64,000 nucleotides of DNA from positions 1 to 64,000 of the forward strand of contig NZ_BJMM01000021.1 in the NCBI RefSeq assembly GCF_006539165.1, given 5' to 3'. The notes beneath the pieces were generated by a model that was not told the origin of the DNA, ran no database searches, and worked only from the letters and a program-made list of their open reading frames with translations. Every line of letters starts with the position of its first letter. Position 1 is the first letter of the stretch. The position numbers and the translations under genes are program-made. Origin of the DNA: Streptomyces cacaoi (lineage in GTDB: Bacteria > Actinomycetota > Actinomycetes > Streptomycetales > Streptomycetaceae). Positions 49,036 to 57,377 of the stretch are shown piece by piece.

Positions 49036-49433
49036 GCCGTTCCGCTCCCGCTCCCGCGCGGTGCCGCCGCCTGACCGTTGTGCTCCGTTCCTCCGGGCCT
49101 GCCCGCTTTCTCCGGTTGTTCCCGTACGCCGCCGGACGCTCGATACGCCGCGTTTTCCGGTGAGTTGGCCGCTACGGAAGGTGACGAGCATGCGGCGAGC
49201 GCGAGCGAGGTCACATGCCGCTCGGTAGGTCATGTGGGTATTCTGCTCGGCAAGGAGGATCCGGGCAGCGTCGCCCCCGGGTCCTTTCGTGCTTTCTGGG
49301 GGCCCGCGTCCGTATCCCCCGGGCGTGGCCCGGTCCTCGGGCAGTGCCGTACGAAGCAGTACCGCCACACTTCCCCCGGGCAGCTGCCCGGGTGGCGCCC
49401 CCGGCGCGGGGCGCCAGGAGGGAACTCGACGTC
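49036..49433. other. Divergent region with structured glnR leader
   Basis: Between the hydrolase and glnR. It contains a perfect 18-bp palindrome CCCGGGCAGCTGCCCGGG (49375-49392) directly followed by the hairpin GGCGCCCC-n6-GGGGCGCC (49394-49401/49408-49415), which abuts AGGAGGG at 49416-49422. If transcribed toward glnR, these would form stacked hairpins just before the Shine-Dalgarno. I could not place the glnR promoter. Confidence 0.55.
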
Positions 49434-49625
49434 ATGGTCAAGCGAACCGTGCAGAAACGAGAACGTACGACCGCACACCGACCCGTCCCCGACCCGTCGC
49501 CCGCCGCACCCCGCACCCGCCGTACCGCGCGCGTCTCCCGCTCGGCGCGTACCTCGCCCGTCCCCCGCACACCGCTCCCTTCCCGGGACCCGGCCGCCGG
49601 GCGAGGGGAGGCCGTGCGCGCATGA
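49434..49625 (+). CDS. Candidate small basic ORF coupled to glnR
   Basis: A 63-codon frame from ATG 49434, 12 bases after AGGAGGG, to a TGA that overlaps the glnR ATG (ATGA). The product would be very Arg/Pro/Ser/Thr-rich with no recognisable domain. The overlap and ribosome site suggest an upstream coding ORF for translational coupling, but composition is poor and it may be untranslated leader. Confidence 0.3.
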   Translation: MVKRTVQKRERTTAHRPVPDPSPAAPRTRRTARVSRSARTSPVPRTPLPSRDPAAGRGEAVRA

Positions 49626-50398
49626 GCTCGCTCCTGCTGCTCACCAACGCGCTCCAGCCCTCGACCGAGGTGCTGCCCGCGCTCGGCCTGCTTCTGCACA
49701 ATGTGCGCGTCGCGCCCGCCGAGGGGCCGTCGCTGGTGGACGCGCCGCAGGCGGACGCCCTCCTGATCGACGGCCGGCGCGACCTTCCGCAGGTCCGTTC
49801 GCTGTGCCAGCTGCTCCGCTCGACGGGGCCCGGCTGTCCGCTGCTGCTCGTCGTGACGGAGGGCGGGCTGGCCGCCGTCACCGCCGACTGGGGCGTGGAC
49901 GACGTCCTGCTGGACACGGCGGGGCCCGCCGAGGTCGAGGCGCGGCTGCGGCTCGCCTGCGGCCGGCAGCAGACCGCGCTGGACGACGGGCCGACGGAGA
50001 TCCGCAACGGTGATCTGTCGGTGGACGAGGCCACCTACAGCGCCAAGCTGAAGGGCCGCGTCCTGGACCTGACCTTCAAGGAGTTCGAGCTGCTGAAGTT
50101 CCTCGCGCAGCACCCGGGACGGGTGTTCACGCGGGCCCAGCTGCTCCAGGAGGTCTGGGGCTACGACTACTTCGGCGGCACCCGCACCGTCGACGTCCAT
50201 GTGCGGCGGCTGCGCGCCAAGCTCGGCCCCGAGCACGAGGCGCTGATCGGCACCGTGCGCAACGTCGGCTACCGGTTCGTCTCGCCCGAGAAGGCGGAGA
50301 AGACGGCCGAGGAGAAGCAGGCGGCGGCCGACGAGCGGGCGGTCGCGGATGCCGCGACGCGGGTGGCCAGAGAGGCGGCCCGCTCCCGGTCGAGCTGA
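49622..50398 (+). CDS. glnR: Global nitrogen regulator GlnR
   Basis: A 258-residue OmpR-type orphan response regulator that controls glutamine synthetase, ammonium transport and other nitrogen genes in actinobacteria. The N terminus MSSLLLLTNALQPSTEVLPA and the winged-helix region LTFKEFELLKFLAQHPGRVFTRAQLLQEVWGYDYFGGTRTVDVHVRRLR are those of Streptomyces GlnR. The receiver domain keeps the conserved Asp in LLIDGRRDLPQV but, as known for GlnR, lacks a normal phosphorylation pocket and works as a charge-stabilised dimer. No cognate kinase is adjacent. The tail is Ala/Glu-rich. Confidence 0.95.
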   Translation: MSSLLLLTNALQPSTEVLPALGLLLHNVRVAPAEGPSLVDAPQADALLIDGRRDLPQVRSLCQLLRSTGPGCPLLLVVTEGGLAAVTADWGVDDVLLDTAGPAEVEARLRLACGRQQTALDDGPTEIRNGDLSVDEATYSAKLKGRVLDLTFKEFELLKFLAQHPGRVFTRAQLLQEVWGYDYFGGTRTVDVHVRRLRAKLGPEHEALIGTVRNVGYRFVSPEKAEKTAEEKQAAADERAVADAATRVAREAARSRSS

Positions 50399-50466
50399 GC
50401 GGCGCTCGGCAGGCTCGGGAGCCGGTTCGGCTTCCGCCTCCGGGCGGAACTCCCGCCCCGGGCCCG

Positions 50467-50532
50467 TTCTGATCCGCTTCTGATCCGCTTCTGATCCGCT
50501 TCTGATCCGGTTTTGATCCGCTTCCGACTCCG
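50467..50532. repeat. 11-bp tandem array downstream of glnR, six units
   Basis: Six units in exact 11-bp phase: ttctgatccgc at 50467, 50478 and 50489, ttctgatccgg at 50500, ttttgatccgc at 50511, and a degenerate sixth to 50532. It is followed by ctccgggc-type repeats to about 50630. It occupies the 362-base gap between glnR and the LacI gene, in which I see no gene. Confidence 0.88.
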
Positions 50533-50748
50533 GGCCGGGCTCCCGCTCCGGGCCGGATCCGCCTCCGGGCGGTTCTCGCCTCCGGGACGGTCTCCGTTCC
50601 GGTTCCGGGCCGCGGGTCCGTCGACGGTCCCCCGCCGGGCATCCGCCCCTCGGGAGGCCGCCGACGGACCCGGTGAGGCCCGTGACGGTCCCGGACAAGG
50701 CCCGTGGAAGCGGCCGGAACTACCCCGTACACCGTCCGGGTACACGCG

Positions 50749-50754
50749 TAGACT
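50749..50754 (+). promoter_or_regulatory. -10 box for a probably leaderless LacI mRNA
   Basis: TAGACT lies six bases before the GTG at 50761, which has no Shine-Dalgarno. Transcription would begin at the start codon. The -35 region is not clear. Confidence 0.5.
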
Positions 50755-50760
50755 GCCCGG

Positions 50761-51813
50761 GTGGCCAAGGTGACGCGGGACGACGTGGCGAGGCTGGCAG
50801 GCACCTCGACGGCGGTTGTCAGCTATGTGATCAACAACGGTCCCCGGCCGGTCGCCCCGGCCACCAGGGAACGGGTGCTCGCCGCCATCCAGGAGCTGGG
50901 GTACCGGCCGGACCGGGTGGCGCAGGCGATGGCCTCGCGCCGTACCGACCTGATAGGTCTCATCGTCCCGGACGCCCGGCAGCCGTTCTTCGCGGAGATG
51001 GCGCACGCCGTGGAACAGGCGGCTGCGGAGCGCGGAAAGATGGTGCTGGTCGGCAACTCCGACTATCTCGACGAGCGCGAGGTGCACTATCTGCGGGCCT
51101 TCCTCGGTATGCGGGTCTCCGGCCTGATCCTCATCAGCGCGGGCCCGAGCGAGACGGCGGCCAACGAGATCGACGCCTGGGACGCACGGGTGGTGCTGAT
51201 GCACCGGCGGCCCGAGGCCATCGACGATGTCGCCGTCGTGCTCGACGACGTCGGCGGCGCCCAGCTCGCCACCCGGCATCTGCTGGAGCACGGGCACGAG
51301 ACGGTGGCCTGCCTGGGCGGTACGGAGTCCACGCCGGAGAAGGGCGACCCGGTCACCGACCACATCGAGGGCTGGACGCGGGCGATGCGGGAGGCCGGCA
51401 AGTCCGTCGAGGGCCTGCTCATCGAGTCCCCGTACAACCGCTACGACACCTACCGGCTCGGCCTGGACCTGCTCGCGAAGGAGGACCGGCCGACGGCGCT
51501 GTTCTGCGCCACCGACGACCAGGCCATCGGCATCCTGCGCGCGGCCCGGGAGCTGGAGGTGCGGGTGCCCGAGGAGCTGGCCGTCGTCGGCTTCGACGAC
51601 GTGAAGGAGGCGGCGCTCACCGATCCGCCGCTGACCACCGTCGGCTCCGACCGGGAGGCGATGGCCAAGGCCGCCGTCGACCTGGTGCTGGACGACTCCC
51701 TGCGGGTGTCCGGCGCCCGCACCGCGATGGTGCCCGGCGGCAAGGGCCGGGTGCGGCAGTTCCCCTCCGGGCTGGTCGTACGGCGCTCCTGCGGGTGCCC
51801 GGCGGTTCCGTAG
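50761..51813 (+). CDS. LacI-family transcriptional regulator
   Basis: A 350-residue LacI/GalR regulator. DNA-binding residues 3-50 (VTRDDVARLAGTSTAVVSYVINNGPRPVAPATRERVLAAIQELGY), hinge to ~62, and a periplasmic-binding-like sensor domain with VGFDDVKEAALTDPPLTTV. It ends with a short CGC segment. No sugar transport or catabolic genes are adjacent, so the inducer is unknown. In S. coelicolor a LacI gene (SCO4158, from memory) also neighbours glnR. Confidence 0.9.
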   Translation: MAKVTRDDVARLAGTSTAVVSYVINNGPRPVAPATRERVLAAIQELGYRPDRVAQAMASRRTDLIGLIVPDARQPFFAEMAHAVEQAAAERGKMVLVGNSDYLDEREVHYLRAFLGMRVSGLILISAGPSETAANEIDAWDARVVLMHRRPEAIDDVAVVLDDVGGAQLATRHLLEHGHETVACLGGTESTPEKGDPVTDHIEGWTRAMREAGKSVEGLLIESPYNRYDTYRLGLDLLAKEDRPTALFCATDDQAIGILRAARELEVRVPEELAVVGFDDVKEAALTDPPLTTVGSDREAMAKAAVDLVLDDSLRVSGARTAMVPGGKGRVRQFPSGLVVRRSCGCPAVP

Positions 51814-51850
51814 CCGTAGCCGTAGCCGTAGCCGCAGCCGCAGCCTCGGC
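51809..51850. repeat. 6-bp tandem repeat (gtagcc/gcagcc)
   Basis: About seven copies of ccgtagcc-type hexamers at the end of the LacI gene and just after it. No function is seen. It is followed by an imperfect repeat of gggagccgtggccg. Confidence 0.75.
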
Positions 51851-51992
51851 CGGAGCCGGGCGGGAGCCGTGGCCGGTCCCGTCGCGCGGGAGCCGTGGCC
51901 GAGCAGGGCCCGCCGGGCGGGGAGTTCAGCTTTTCGGGGTTTCTCAGCGGCTCCTCAGCCGGTTCTCATCTTGCGGGGCGAAGCTCGTCGGT

Positions 51993-53393
51993 ATGGAGAA
52001 CTTCGGCGGCAACGCGAACAGCGGACGGGTCGGCCGGGACGCGGCGCCCCGGCCGGACGAGCAGACGACGACGGCACAGATCCCGCAGCCGGACGGGACC
52101 GATCGCACCGCTTCGGCGGCCCGGACGGCTCCTGCGGCCCGGACGGCTCCTGCGGCTCAGGAGGCGCGAACCGCGCCGATTCCGCAGCAGTTCGGACAGG
52201 TTCCGTCCGGCGCGGAGCCGGGGCCGGGGCCGACGGGGCCGGGGACGACGCGGAGCATGCCCGCCGTCGGCGCGGCCCCTCCTCCCGGGACGCCTCCGCC
52301 GCCGCCGGCCCCGCCCGCCTTCGGCGCCCAGGACGGCCCGTCCGGCGCGTACGGCCCGTCCCACGGCGCCGCCGAGGGGGCCACGGCCGCCGGGGCGCCG
52401 GGGTACGCGACGCTGCCTCCGTACGGGAGCGGTGCGGGCGGGCCGGAGGGGCCGCAGGGCCCGTCGGGGACGGGCGCCGGGGGCCGCGGCCGGTGGCGGC
52501 GGAAGCCGGCGGCGCTGCTCGCGGCGGTCGCGGTGGCGGCGGCGCTGGTCGGCGGAGGCGCCGCGTTCGGGATGGACCAGCTGTTCGGGGACGACGGCGG
52601 TCCGGGCACGGTCGCGTCGGCGGGCGCGAACGGCAGCCCCACGGCGGCCAAGGGCACGGTGGCGCGGGTGGCGCAGGATGTGAGCCCCAGCGTGGTGGAG
52701 ATCAGCGCGACGACCTCTTCGGGGAAGTCCCTGGGCTCCGGCGTGGTGATCACCAAGGGCGGCGAGATCGTCACCAACAACCATGTGCTGGCGGGCGCCG
52801 ACACCGTCAAGGTGACCTTCAGCAACGGGAAGTCCGCCGCGGCCGATGTGGTCGGCACCGACGCCGCCAAGGACCTGGCGCTGGTGAAGGTGAACGGTGT
52901 GGACGGGCTCAAGCCGGCGGTGCTCGGCGACTCCGACAGCGTGGGCGTCGGCGACCAGGTCGTCGCCATCGGCTCCCCGGAGGGGCTGACGGGCACCGTG
53001 ACCAGCGGCATCGTCTCCGCCAAGGACCGCAAGGTGACGGTGCCGAAGGAGGGCGGCAGCGAGGGCGGCTCCGGGCGGGGCGACCCCGGGGACGGCTGGC
53101 CGTTCGAGTTCGGCGGTGACGAGTACAACGGCGATGTCGGCAACGACACCACGTCCTACAAGGCCATCCAGACCGATGCCTCGCTCAACGTGGGCAACTC
53201 CGGCGGTGCGCTGATCAACATGTCCGGGCAGGTCGTCGGCATCAACTCGGCGATGCTGCCGGCCGGCGGGGGCCAGAGCGGCGGCAGCCAGGTCTCGCAG
53301 TCGGACCCGGGCAGCGTCGGCCTGGGCTTCGCGATCCCCTCCAACGATCTGAAGAAGGACCTGGACGCGCTCCGCAACGGCGGCGATGACTGA
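51993..53393 (+). CDS. Membrane-anchored HtrA-like serine protease without PDZ
   Basis: A 466-residue protease. Residues 1-168 are a disordered Pro/Gly/Ala-rich cytoplasmic tail, 170-193 a transmembrane anchor and ~225-466 a trypsin-like HtrA domain with His264 (NNHVLAG), Asp294 (KDLALVK) and Ser403 (GNSGGAL). The usual C-terminal PDZ domain is absent: the protein ends 20-odd residues after FAIPSNDLKKDL. A Gly/Ser/Asp-rich loop of ~35 residues lies between strands near 350-380. It overlaps the downstream response-regulator gene, so it is probably an envelope-stress protease made with its own two-component system. Confidence 0.9.
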   Translation: MENFGGNANSGRVGRDAAPRPDEQTTTAQIPQPDGTDRTASAARTAPAARTAPAAQEARTAPIPQQFGQVPSGAEPGPGPTGPGTTRSMPAVGAAPPPGTPPPPPAPPAFGAQDGPSGAYGPSHGAAEGATAAGAPGYATLPPYGSGAGGPEGPQGPSGTGAGGRGRWRRKPAALLAAVAVAAALVGGGAAFGMDQLFGDDGGPGTVASAGANGSPTAAKGTVARVAQDVSPSVVEISATTSSGKSLGSGVVITKGGEIVTNNHVLAGADTVKVTFSNGKSAAADVVGTDAAKDLALVKVNGVDGLKPAVLGDSDSVGVGDQVVAIGSPEGLTGTVTSGIVSAKDRKVTVPKEGGSEGGSGRGDPGDGWPFEFGGDEYNGDVGNDTTSYKAIQTDASLNVGNSGGALINMSGQVVGINSAMLPAGGGQSGGSQVSQSDPGSVGLGFAIPSNDLKKDLDALRNGGDD

Positions 53394-54249
53394 TCCGGGA
53401 GACTTCGGCGGGGGTGCGGGCACGGAGGGTGCCAAGCTTGAGGCCATGCCAGCCACTCCAGCCGCACCGGGCACGCCCGGCACCCCCGCCGACCCGGCGC
53501 CCGAGCCCCCCAGGATCCTGATCGTCGACGACGAGCCGGCCGTCCGTGACGCGCTGCGCCGCAGCCTCAGCTTCGAGGGGTACGCGGCGCAGACGGCCGC
53601 GGACGGCGTCGAGGCGCTGGAGAAGGCGGACGCCTACCGGCCCGATCTGATCGTGCTCGACGTCCTCATGCCGCGCATGGACGGGCTGACGGCGGCGCGC
53701 AGGCTGCGGGCCGCCGGGCAGCGGGTGCCGGTGCTGATGCTGACGGCGCGGGACACCGTCGGCGACCGGGTCACCGGCCTGGACGCGGGCGCCGACGACT
53801 ACCTCGTCAAACCCTTCGAGCTGGACGAGCTGCTGGCCCGGGTGCGGGCCCTGCTGCGGCGCAGCTCGTACGCGCGGGAGCAGGCGCTGGCCGAGGCCGA
53901 GGAGGAGCCGGAGGTACTGGCCTTCGCCGATCTGCGGATGGATCTGCGCACCCGCGAGGTGACCCGGGGCGGCCGGGACGTGGAGCTGACCAGGACCGAG
54001 TACACGCTGCTGGAGATGTTCCTCGCCCACCCGCGCCAGGTGCTCACCCGGGAGCAGATCCTCAAGGCCGTCTGGGGCTTCGACTTCGAGCCGTCCTCCA
54101 ACTCCCTGGACGTCTATGTGATGTACCTGCGCCGCAAGACGGAGGCCGGCGGGGAGCCGCGGCTGGTGCACACGGTGCGCGGCGTCGGCTACGTCCTGCG
54201 CGACGACGCGAAGGGCGGCCGGCGCGACGAGCCGGAGGGCCGCGGGTGA
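53386..54249 (+). CDS. OmpR-family response regulator (MprA-like)
   Basis: A 287-residue response regulator: receiver domain ~43-160 with acidic pair DDE, phosphoacceptor Asp92 (LIVLDVLMPRMDG), and KPFE; winged-helix domain ~185-275 (TRTEYTLLEMFLAHPRQVLTREQILKAVWGF ... VYVMYLRRKTE). It resembles mycobacterial MprA, which controls the protease gene pepD. The ATG at 53386 overlaps the htrA-like stop by 8 bases; an ATG at 53446 is an alternative that would remove a 20-residue extension. The kinase gene overlaps at GTGA. Confidence 0.9.
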   Translation: MTDPGDFGGGAGTEGAKLEAMPATPAAPGTPGTPADPAPEPPRILIVDDEPAVRDALRRSLSFEGYAAQTAADGVEALEKADAYRPDLIVLDVLMPRMDGLTAARRLRAAGQRVPVLMLTARDTVGDRVTGLDAGADDYLVKPFELDELLARVRALLRRSSYAREQALAEAEEEPEVLAFADLRMDLRTREVTRGGRDVELTRTEYTLLEMFLAHPRQVLTREQILKAVWGFDFEPSSNSLDVYVMYLRRKTEAGGEPRLVHTVRGVGYVLRDDAKGGRRDEPEGRG

Positions 54250-55859
54250 GCCCGCACGCTCTGCGGACGGCCTGGTGCCGCTTCCGCCGCGAGGGAGCGC
54301 GCGCGGTGACGATGCCGCTGCGCGGCCGGCTGGCGCTGCTGGCCGCGCTGACCGTGGCGGTGGCGGTGGCCGCGTGCGCGCTGGCCTGCTGGTTCCTGGT
54401 GCGCGCCCAGCTGTTCAACTCGCTGGACGATGCGCTGCGCGACACCTCCGTGCAGCCCAGGGACGTCGTCGACCGGCTCCAGTCGGGCCAGTGCTCGCCG
54501 CCCGACCGGCCCGCGCCCAACCCGTTCGGTGCCACCGTGCAGGTCGTCGACGTCTCCGGCACCAGCTGTGTGATCGTCGGCCGGAAGCTGGAGGTCAAGC
54601 AGGCTGACATCGCCGTCGCCAAGCGGGACCGGGCCGAGGTCATCCACCGCTCGCAGGGCGACGGCGCCGGCTACCGGGTGCGCACCACGCCGGTGCCCGG
54701 CACCGGGCTGGCCGTCTCCGTCGCCCGGCCGACCACCGAGGTCGACCAGTCGCTGCGCAACCTGGCGCTGATCCTGACCCTCGTCGGCGGCGCCGGGGTG
54801 CTGGGCGCGGCCGGCGCGGGCGTGGCGCTCGCCCGCGCGGGGCTGCGCCCCGTGGACCGGCTCACCCACGCCGTCGAGCACATCGCACGCACCGAGGACC
54901 TCGCGGTGCGCATCCCCGTCGAGGGCGACGACGAGATCGCCCGGCTGTCCCGCTCGTTCAACGCGATGACGGGCGCGCTGGCCTCCAGCCGGGAGTTGCA
55001 GCAGCAGCTCATCGCGGACGCGGGACACGAGCTGCGCACCCCGCTGACCTCGCTGCGCACCAACATCGATCTGCTGGTGCGCAGCGAGGAGTCCGGCCGG
55101 CCGCTGCCCGAGGAGGACCGCAGGGAGCTGCTGTCCTCCGTCCGCTCCCAGATGACCGAACTGGCCGCGCTCATCGGCGACCTCCAGGAGCTGTCCCGGC
55201 CGCCGGGCCCCGCGGAGGGCGCCGAGGCGCAGGCAGCGGCGGCGGTCGTGGGCCTGCACGAGGTCACCGGGCGCGCGGTCGCACGGGTGCGCCCGCGCGG
55301 GCCCGGCGTGACGGTGACCGCCGAACTGGAGCCCTGGTACGTACGGGCCGAACCGGCGGCGCTGGAGCGTTCGGTGGTCAACCTGCTGGACAACGCGGTC
55401 AAGTTCAGCCCCGAGGGCGGCACCGTCGACGTCGCGGTGCACGGCGGGGAACTGCGGGTGCGCGACCGCGGCCCGGGCGTGCCCGAGAGCGAACTCCCGC
55501 ACGTCTTCGACCGGTTCTGGCGCTCGCCGTCCGCGCGCAGCCTGCCGGGCTCGGGCCTCGGCCTGTCCATCGTCGCGCGGACGGTGCGGCAGGCCGGCGG
55601 CGACGTGTGGCTGCGGCGGCCGGCGGACGGCGGCGCGGGCACGGAGGCGGTCGTCCGGCTGCCCGGTGCACCGGTTCCGCCGCCGGACACCCCGCCGGGT
55701 ACAGGTCCGGACACACCGCCGGGCGGAGGTCCGGACACACCGCCGGAAACGCCGCCGGGGACGCCTCCGGATGTGCCCCCGGGAGCAGGGGAGTCACCGG
55801 GCCCGACGGACGGGTCCGGGCACGGACCGGGGCCCGGGCCCGGGCAGCGCCCCGGATAG
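54246..55859 (+). CDS. Sensor histidine kinase (MprB-like)
   Basis: A 537-residue kinase: transmembrane helix at ~28-52, extracytoplasmic sensor to ~173, second helix ~174-197, HAMP ~198-250, HisKA with His261 (DAGHELRTP), then HATPase with N-box VNLLDNAVKFSPEG, G1 RDRGPGVP and G2 GSGLGLSI. The last ~60 residues are a Pro/Thr/Gly repeat tail (PPDTPPGTGPDTPPGG-like). The GTG start overlaps the regulator stop (GTGA). It probably senses envelope damage with the adjacent HtrA protease. Confidence 0.92.
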   Translation: MSPHALRTAWCRFRREGARAVTMPLRGRLALLAALTVAVAVAACALACWFLVRAQLFNSLDDALRDTSVQPRDVVDRLQSGQCSPPDRPAPNPFGATVQVVDVSGTSCVIVGRKLEVKQADIAVAKRDRAEVIHRSQGDGAGYRVRTTPVPGTGLAVSVARPTTEVDQSLRNLALILTLVGGAGVLGAAGAGVALARAGLRPVDRLTHAVEHIARTEDLAVRIPVEGDDEIARLSRSFNAMTGALASSRELQQQLIADAGHELRTPLTSLRTNIDLLVRSEESGRPLPEEDRRELLSSVRSQMTELAALIGDLQELSRPPGPAEGAEAQAAAAVVGLHEVTGRAVARVRPRGPGVTVTAELEPWYVRAEPAALERSVVNLLDNAVKFSPEGGTVDVAVHGGELRVRDRGPGVPESELPHVFDRFWRSPSARSLPGSGLGLSIVARTVRQAGGDVWLRRPADGGAGTEAVVRLPGAPVPPPDTPPGTGPDTPPGGGPDTPPETPPGTPPDVPPGAGESPGPTDGSGHGPGPGPGQRPG

Positions 55860-55942
55860 CCGCCGCGCCCGGTCGGGGGCCCGTGCCCCGGCGGCACGTG
55901 CCGACTGCCCCGTCGACTGCGGGCAGTCGTAAGGTCGTTGTC

Positions 55943-56845
55943 ATGAGCGACGTGGACGTAAGGGACGAGGTGACCGGGGACGCCCTGGGCGAGGTCCTGG
56001 CACTGATCGACGCGGCGGCCCGCGAGGACGGGCAGCCCGCGGTCTCCGAACAGGGCCGGCTCCAGCTGCGCGGCGGCCGGCGCGAGGGCGTGCGCCATGT
56101 GCTGCTGCGCGCCGGCACCGGGGCGCTGGCCGGGTACGCACAGCTGGAGGACACCGACCCCGTGGAGGCGCCCGCCGGCGAGCTGGTCGTCGCCCCCACG
56201 CAGCGCGGCAACGGCTACGGCAGGCGGCTCGGCCGGACGCTGCTCCAGCTGTCCGGCAAGCGGCTGCGGCTGTGGGCGCACGGCGGCCACCCCGCCGCCC
56301 GGCACCTCGCCCAGAGCCTGGGCCTGACGCTCTTCCGTGAACTGCGCCAGCTGCGGCGCCCGCTGGCCGGGCTCGACCTGCCCGAGCCCGCCCTCCCCGA
56401 GGGCCTGACCATCCGCACCTTCCGGCCCGGCGAGGACGACACCGCCTGGCTCCGGCTCAACGCCGCCGCCTTCGCCCACCACCCCGAACAGGGCGGGCTC
56501 ACCCAGCGCGACCTGGACGACCGCAAGGCCGAATCCTGGTTCGACCCGGCCGGTTTCTTCCTCGCCGAGCGGGACGGCGAACTCGTCGGCTTCCACTGGA
56601 CGAAGGTGCACGCCGGGGAGAACGGGGGGCTCGGCGAGGTGTACGTGCTCGGGGTGGCGCCCGGGGTGCAGGGCGGCGGGCTCGGCAAGGCGCTCACCGC
56701 CGTCGGACTGCGGTACCTCGCGGAGCGGGGGCTGCCCACCGCGATGCTGTATGTCGACGCCGACAATGCCGCGGCGGTGCGGGTGTACGAGGGGATGGGG
56801 TTCCGGACCCACGAGGTGGATCTGATGTACCGCACGGAGAGCTGA
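55943..56845 (+). CDS. mshD: Mycothiol synthase
   Basis: A 300-residue tandem GNAT acetyltransferase that performs the last step of mycothiol synthesis, acetylating Cys-GlcN-inositol. Two GNAT domains are seen (about 5-140 and 150-300). The second carries the acetyl-CoA loop VLGVAPGVQGGGLGKALTAVG and the closing VDADNAAAVRVYEGMGFRTHEVDLMY. Length and sequence match actinobacterial MshD. The ATG at 55943 is preceded by TAAGGT, which could serve either as Shine-Dalgarno (AAGG) or as a -10 box. Confidence 0.93.
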   Translation: MSDVDVRDEVTGDALGEVLALIDAAAREDGQPAVSEQGRLQLRGGRREGVRHVLLRAGTGALAGYAQLEDTDPVEAPAGELVVAPTQRGNGYGRRLGRTLLQLSGKRLRLWAHGGHPAARHLAQSLGLTLFRELRQLRRPLAGLDLPEPALPEGLTIRTFRPGEDDTAWLRLNAAAFAHHPEQGGLTQRDLDDRKAESWFDPAGFFLAERDGELVGFHWTKVHAGENGGLGEVYVLGVAPGVQGGGLGKALTAVGLRYLAERGLPTAMLYVDADNAAAVRVYEGMGFRTHEVDLMYRTES

Positions 56846-56911
56846 GGCCGTGTTGAGCGCGCCTTCTGTTCTGTCCGTGGGCGTACGGAACTCATCTGAG
56901 TGAGCACACGG

Positions 56912-56952
56912 AAAAGCCCCGCCGGCTCACGTGTCGGTGGCCGGGCGGGGCT
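56912..56952 (-). terminator. Rho-independent terminator for the DUF397 gene
   Basis: AGCCCCGCC (56915-56923) pairs perfectly with GGCGGGGCT (56944-56952). On the minus strand the stem is followed by TTTTCC. It lies 17 bases beyond the DUF397 stop and may also help terminate mshD from the other side. Confidence 0.85.
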
Positions 56953-56969
56953 GGATGGGCAGCTCGCGG

Positions 56970-57191
56970 TCAGAGCTGCGAGTCGTTCTCCTTGACGGCC
57001 TCGATGAAGGCTGTCCAGGAGGCCGAGGAGAAGGCGAGCGGGGAGCGGGAGGTGTCCTTGGAGTCGCGCACCGGGAGGGTGGTACCCATGCCATCGGCGA
57101 CCTCCAGGCAATTCCCGTTGGCCTGGCTGTAGCTGGACTTGCGCCAGGCGGCACGGGCTGTGTTCACGTCCGTACCCTTGTTGTTCGTCAT
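56970..57191 (-). CDS. DUF397 protein
   Basis: A 73-residue small acidic protein of the DUF397 family (ARAAWRKSSYSQANGNCLEVAD, VRDSKDTSRSPLAFSSASWTAFIEAVK). In Streptomyces these are nearly always encoded right after an XRE/DUF5753 regulator and act with it (as in the BldB/WhiJ-type systems). Here the ATG overlaps the stop of such a regulator, but only the last part of that gene remains, so this member has lost its regulator. Confidence 0.9.
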   Translation of the reverse strand: MTNNKGTDVNTARAAWRKSSYSQANGNCLEVADGMGTTLPVRDSKDTSRSPLAFSSASWTAFIEAVKENDSQL

Positions 57192-57330
57192 AGGTCATTC
57201 ACCATGTTCCGGATCAGTGCCGGCGTCTCGGGGACGCTGGTGGCAGCAGCTCTCAGGTTGTCGAACACCAACTCGTAGCGTTGTGGATCATCTGGGTACT
57301 GATCGCTGTTGGCTTCGACGTCGACCACGT
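57188..57330 (-). pseudogene. 3' remnant of an XRE/DUF5753 regulator
   Basis: The minus-strand frame ending in TGA at 57188 encodes VDVEANSDQYPDDPQRYELV, then FDNLRAAATSVPETPALIRN and MVNDL. This is the typical C-terminal end of DUF5753 regulators (a Y.LVFD.LRA.A pattern). Its stop overlaps the DUF397 start (ATGA), the normal arrangement. The rest, including the helix-turn-helix and most of DUF5753, is missing; the glycosyltransferase gene ends 48 bases upstream. Confidence 0.7.
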
Positions 57331-57377
57331 CCGGGGCTTCCTGCTCCCCTCCGGCCGCTCCGCAGGGTGCGGCGGTT

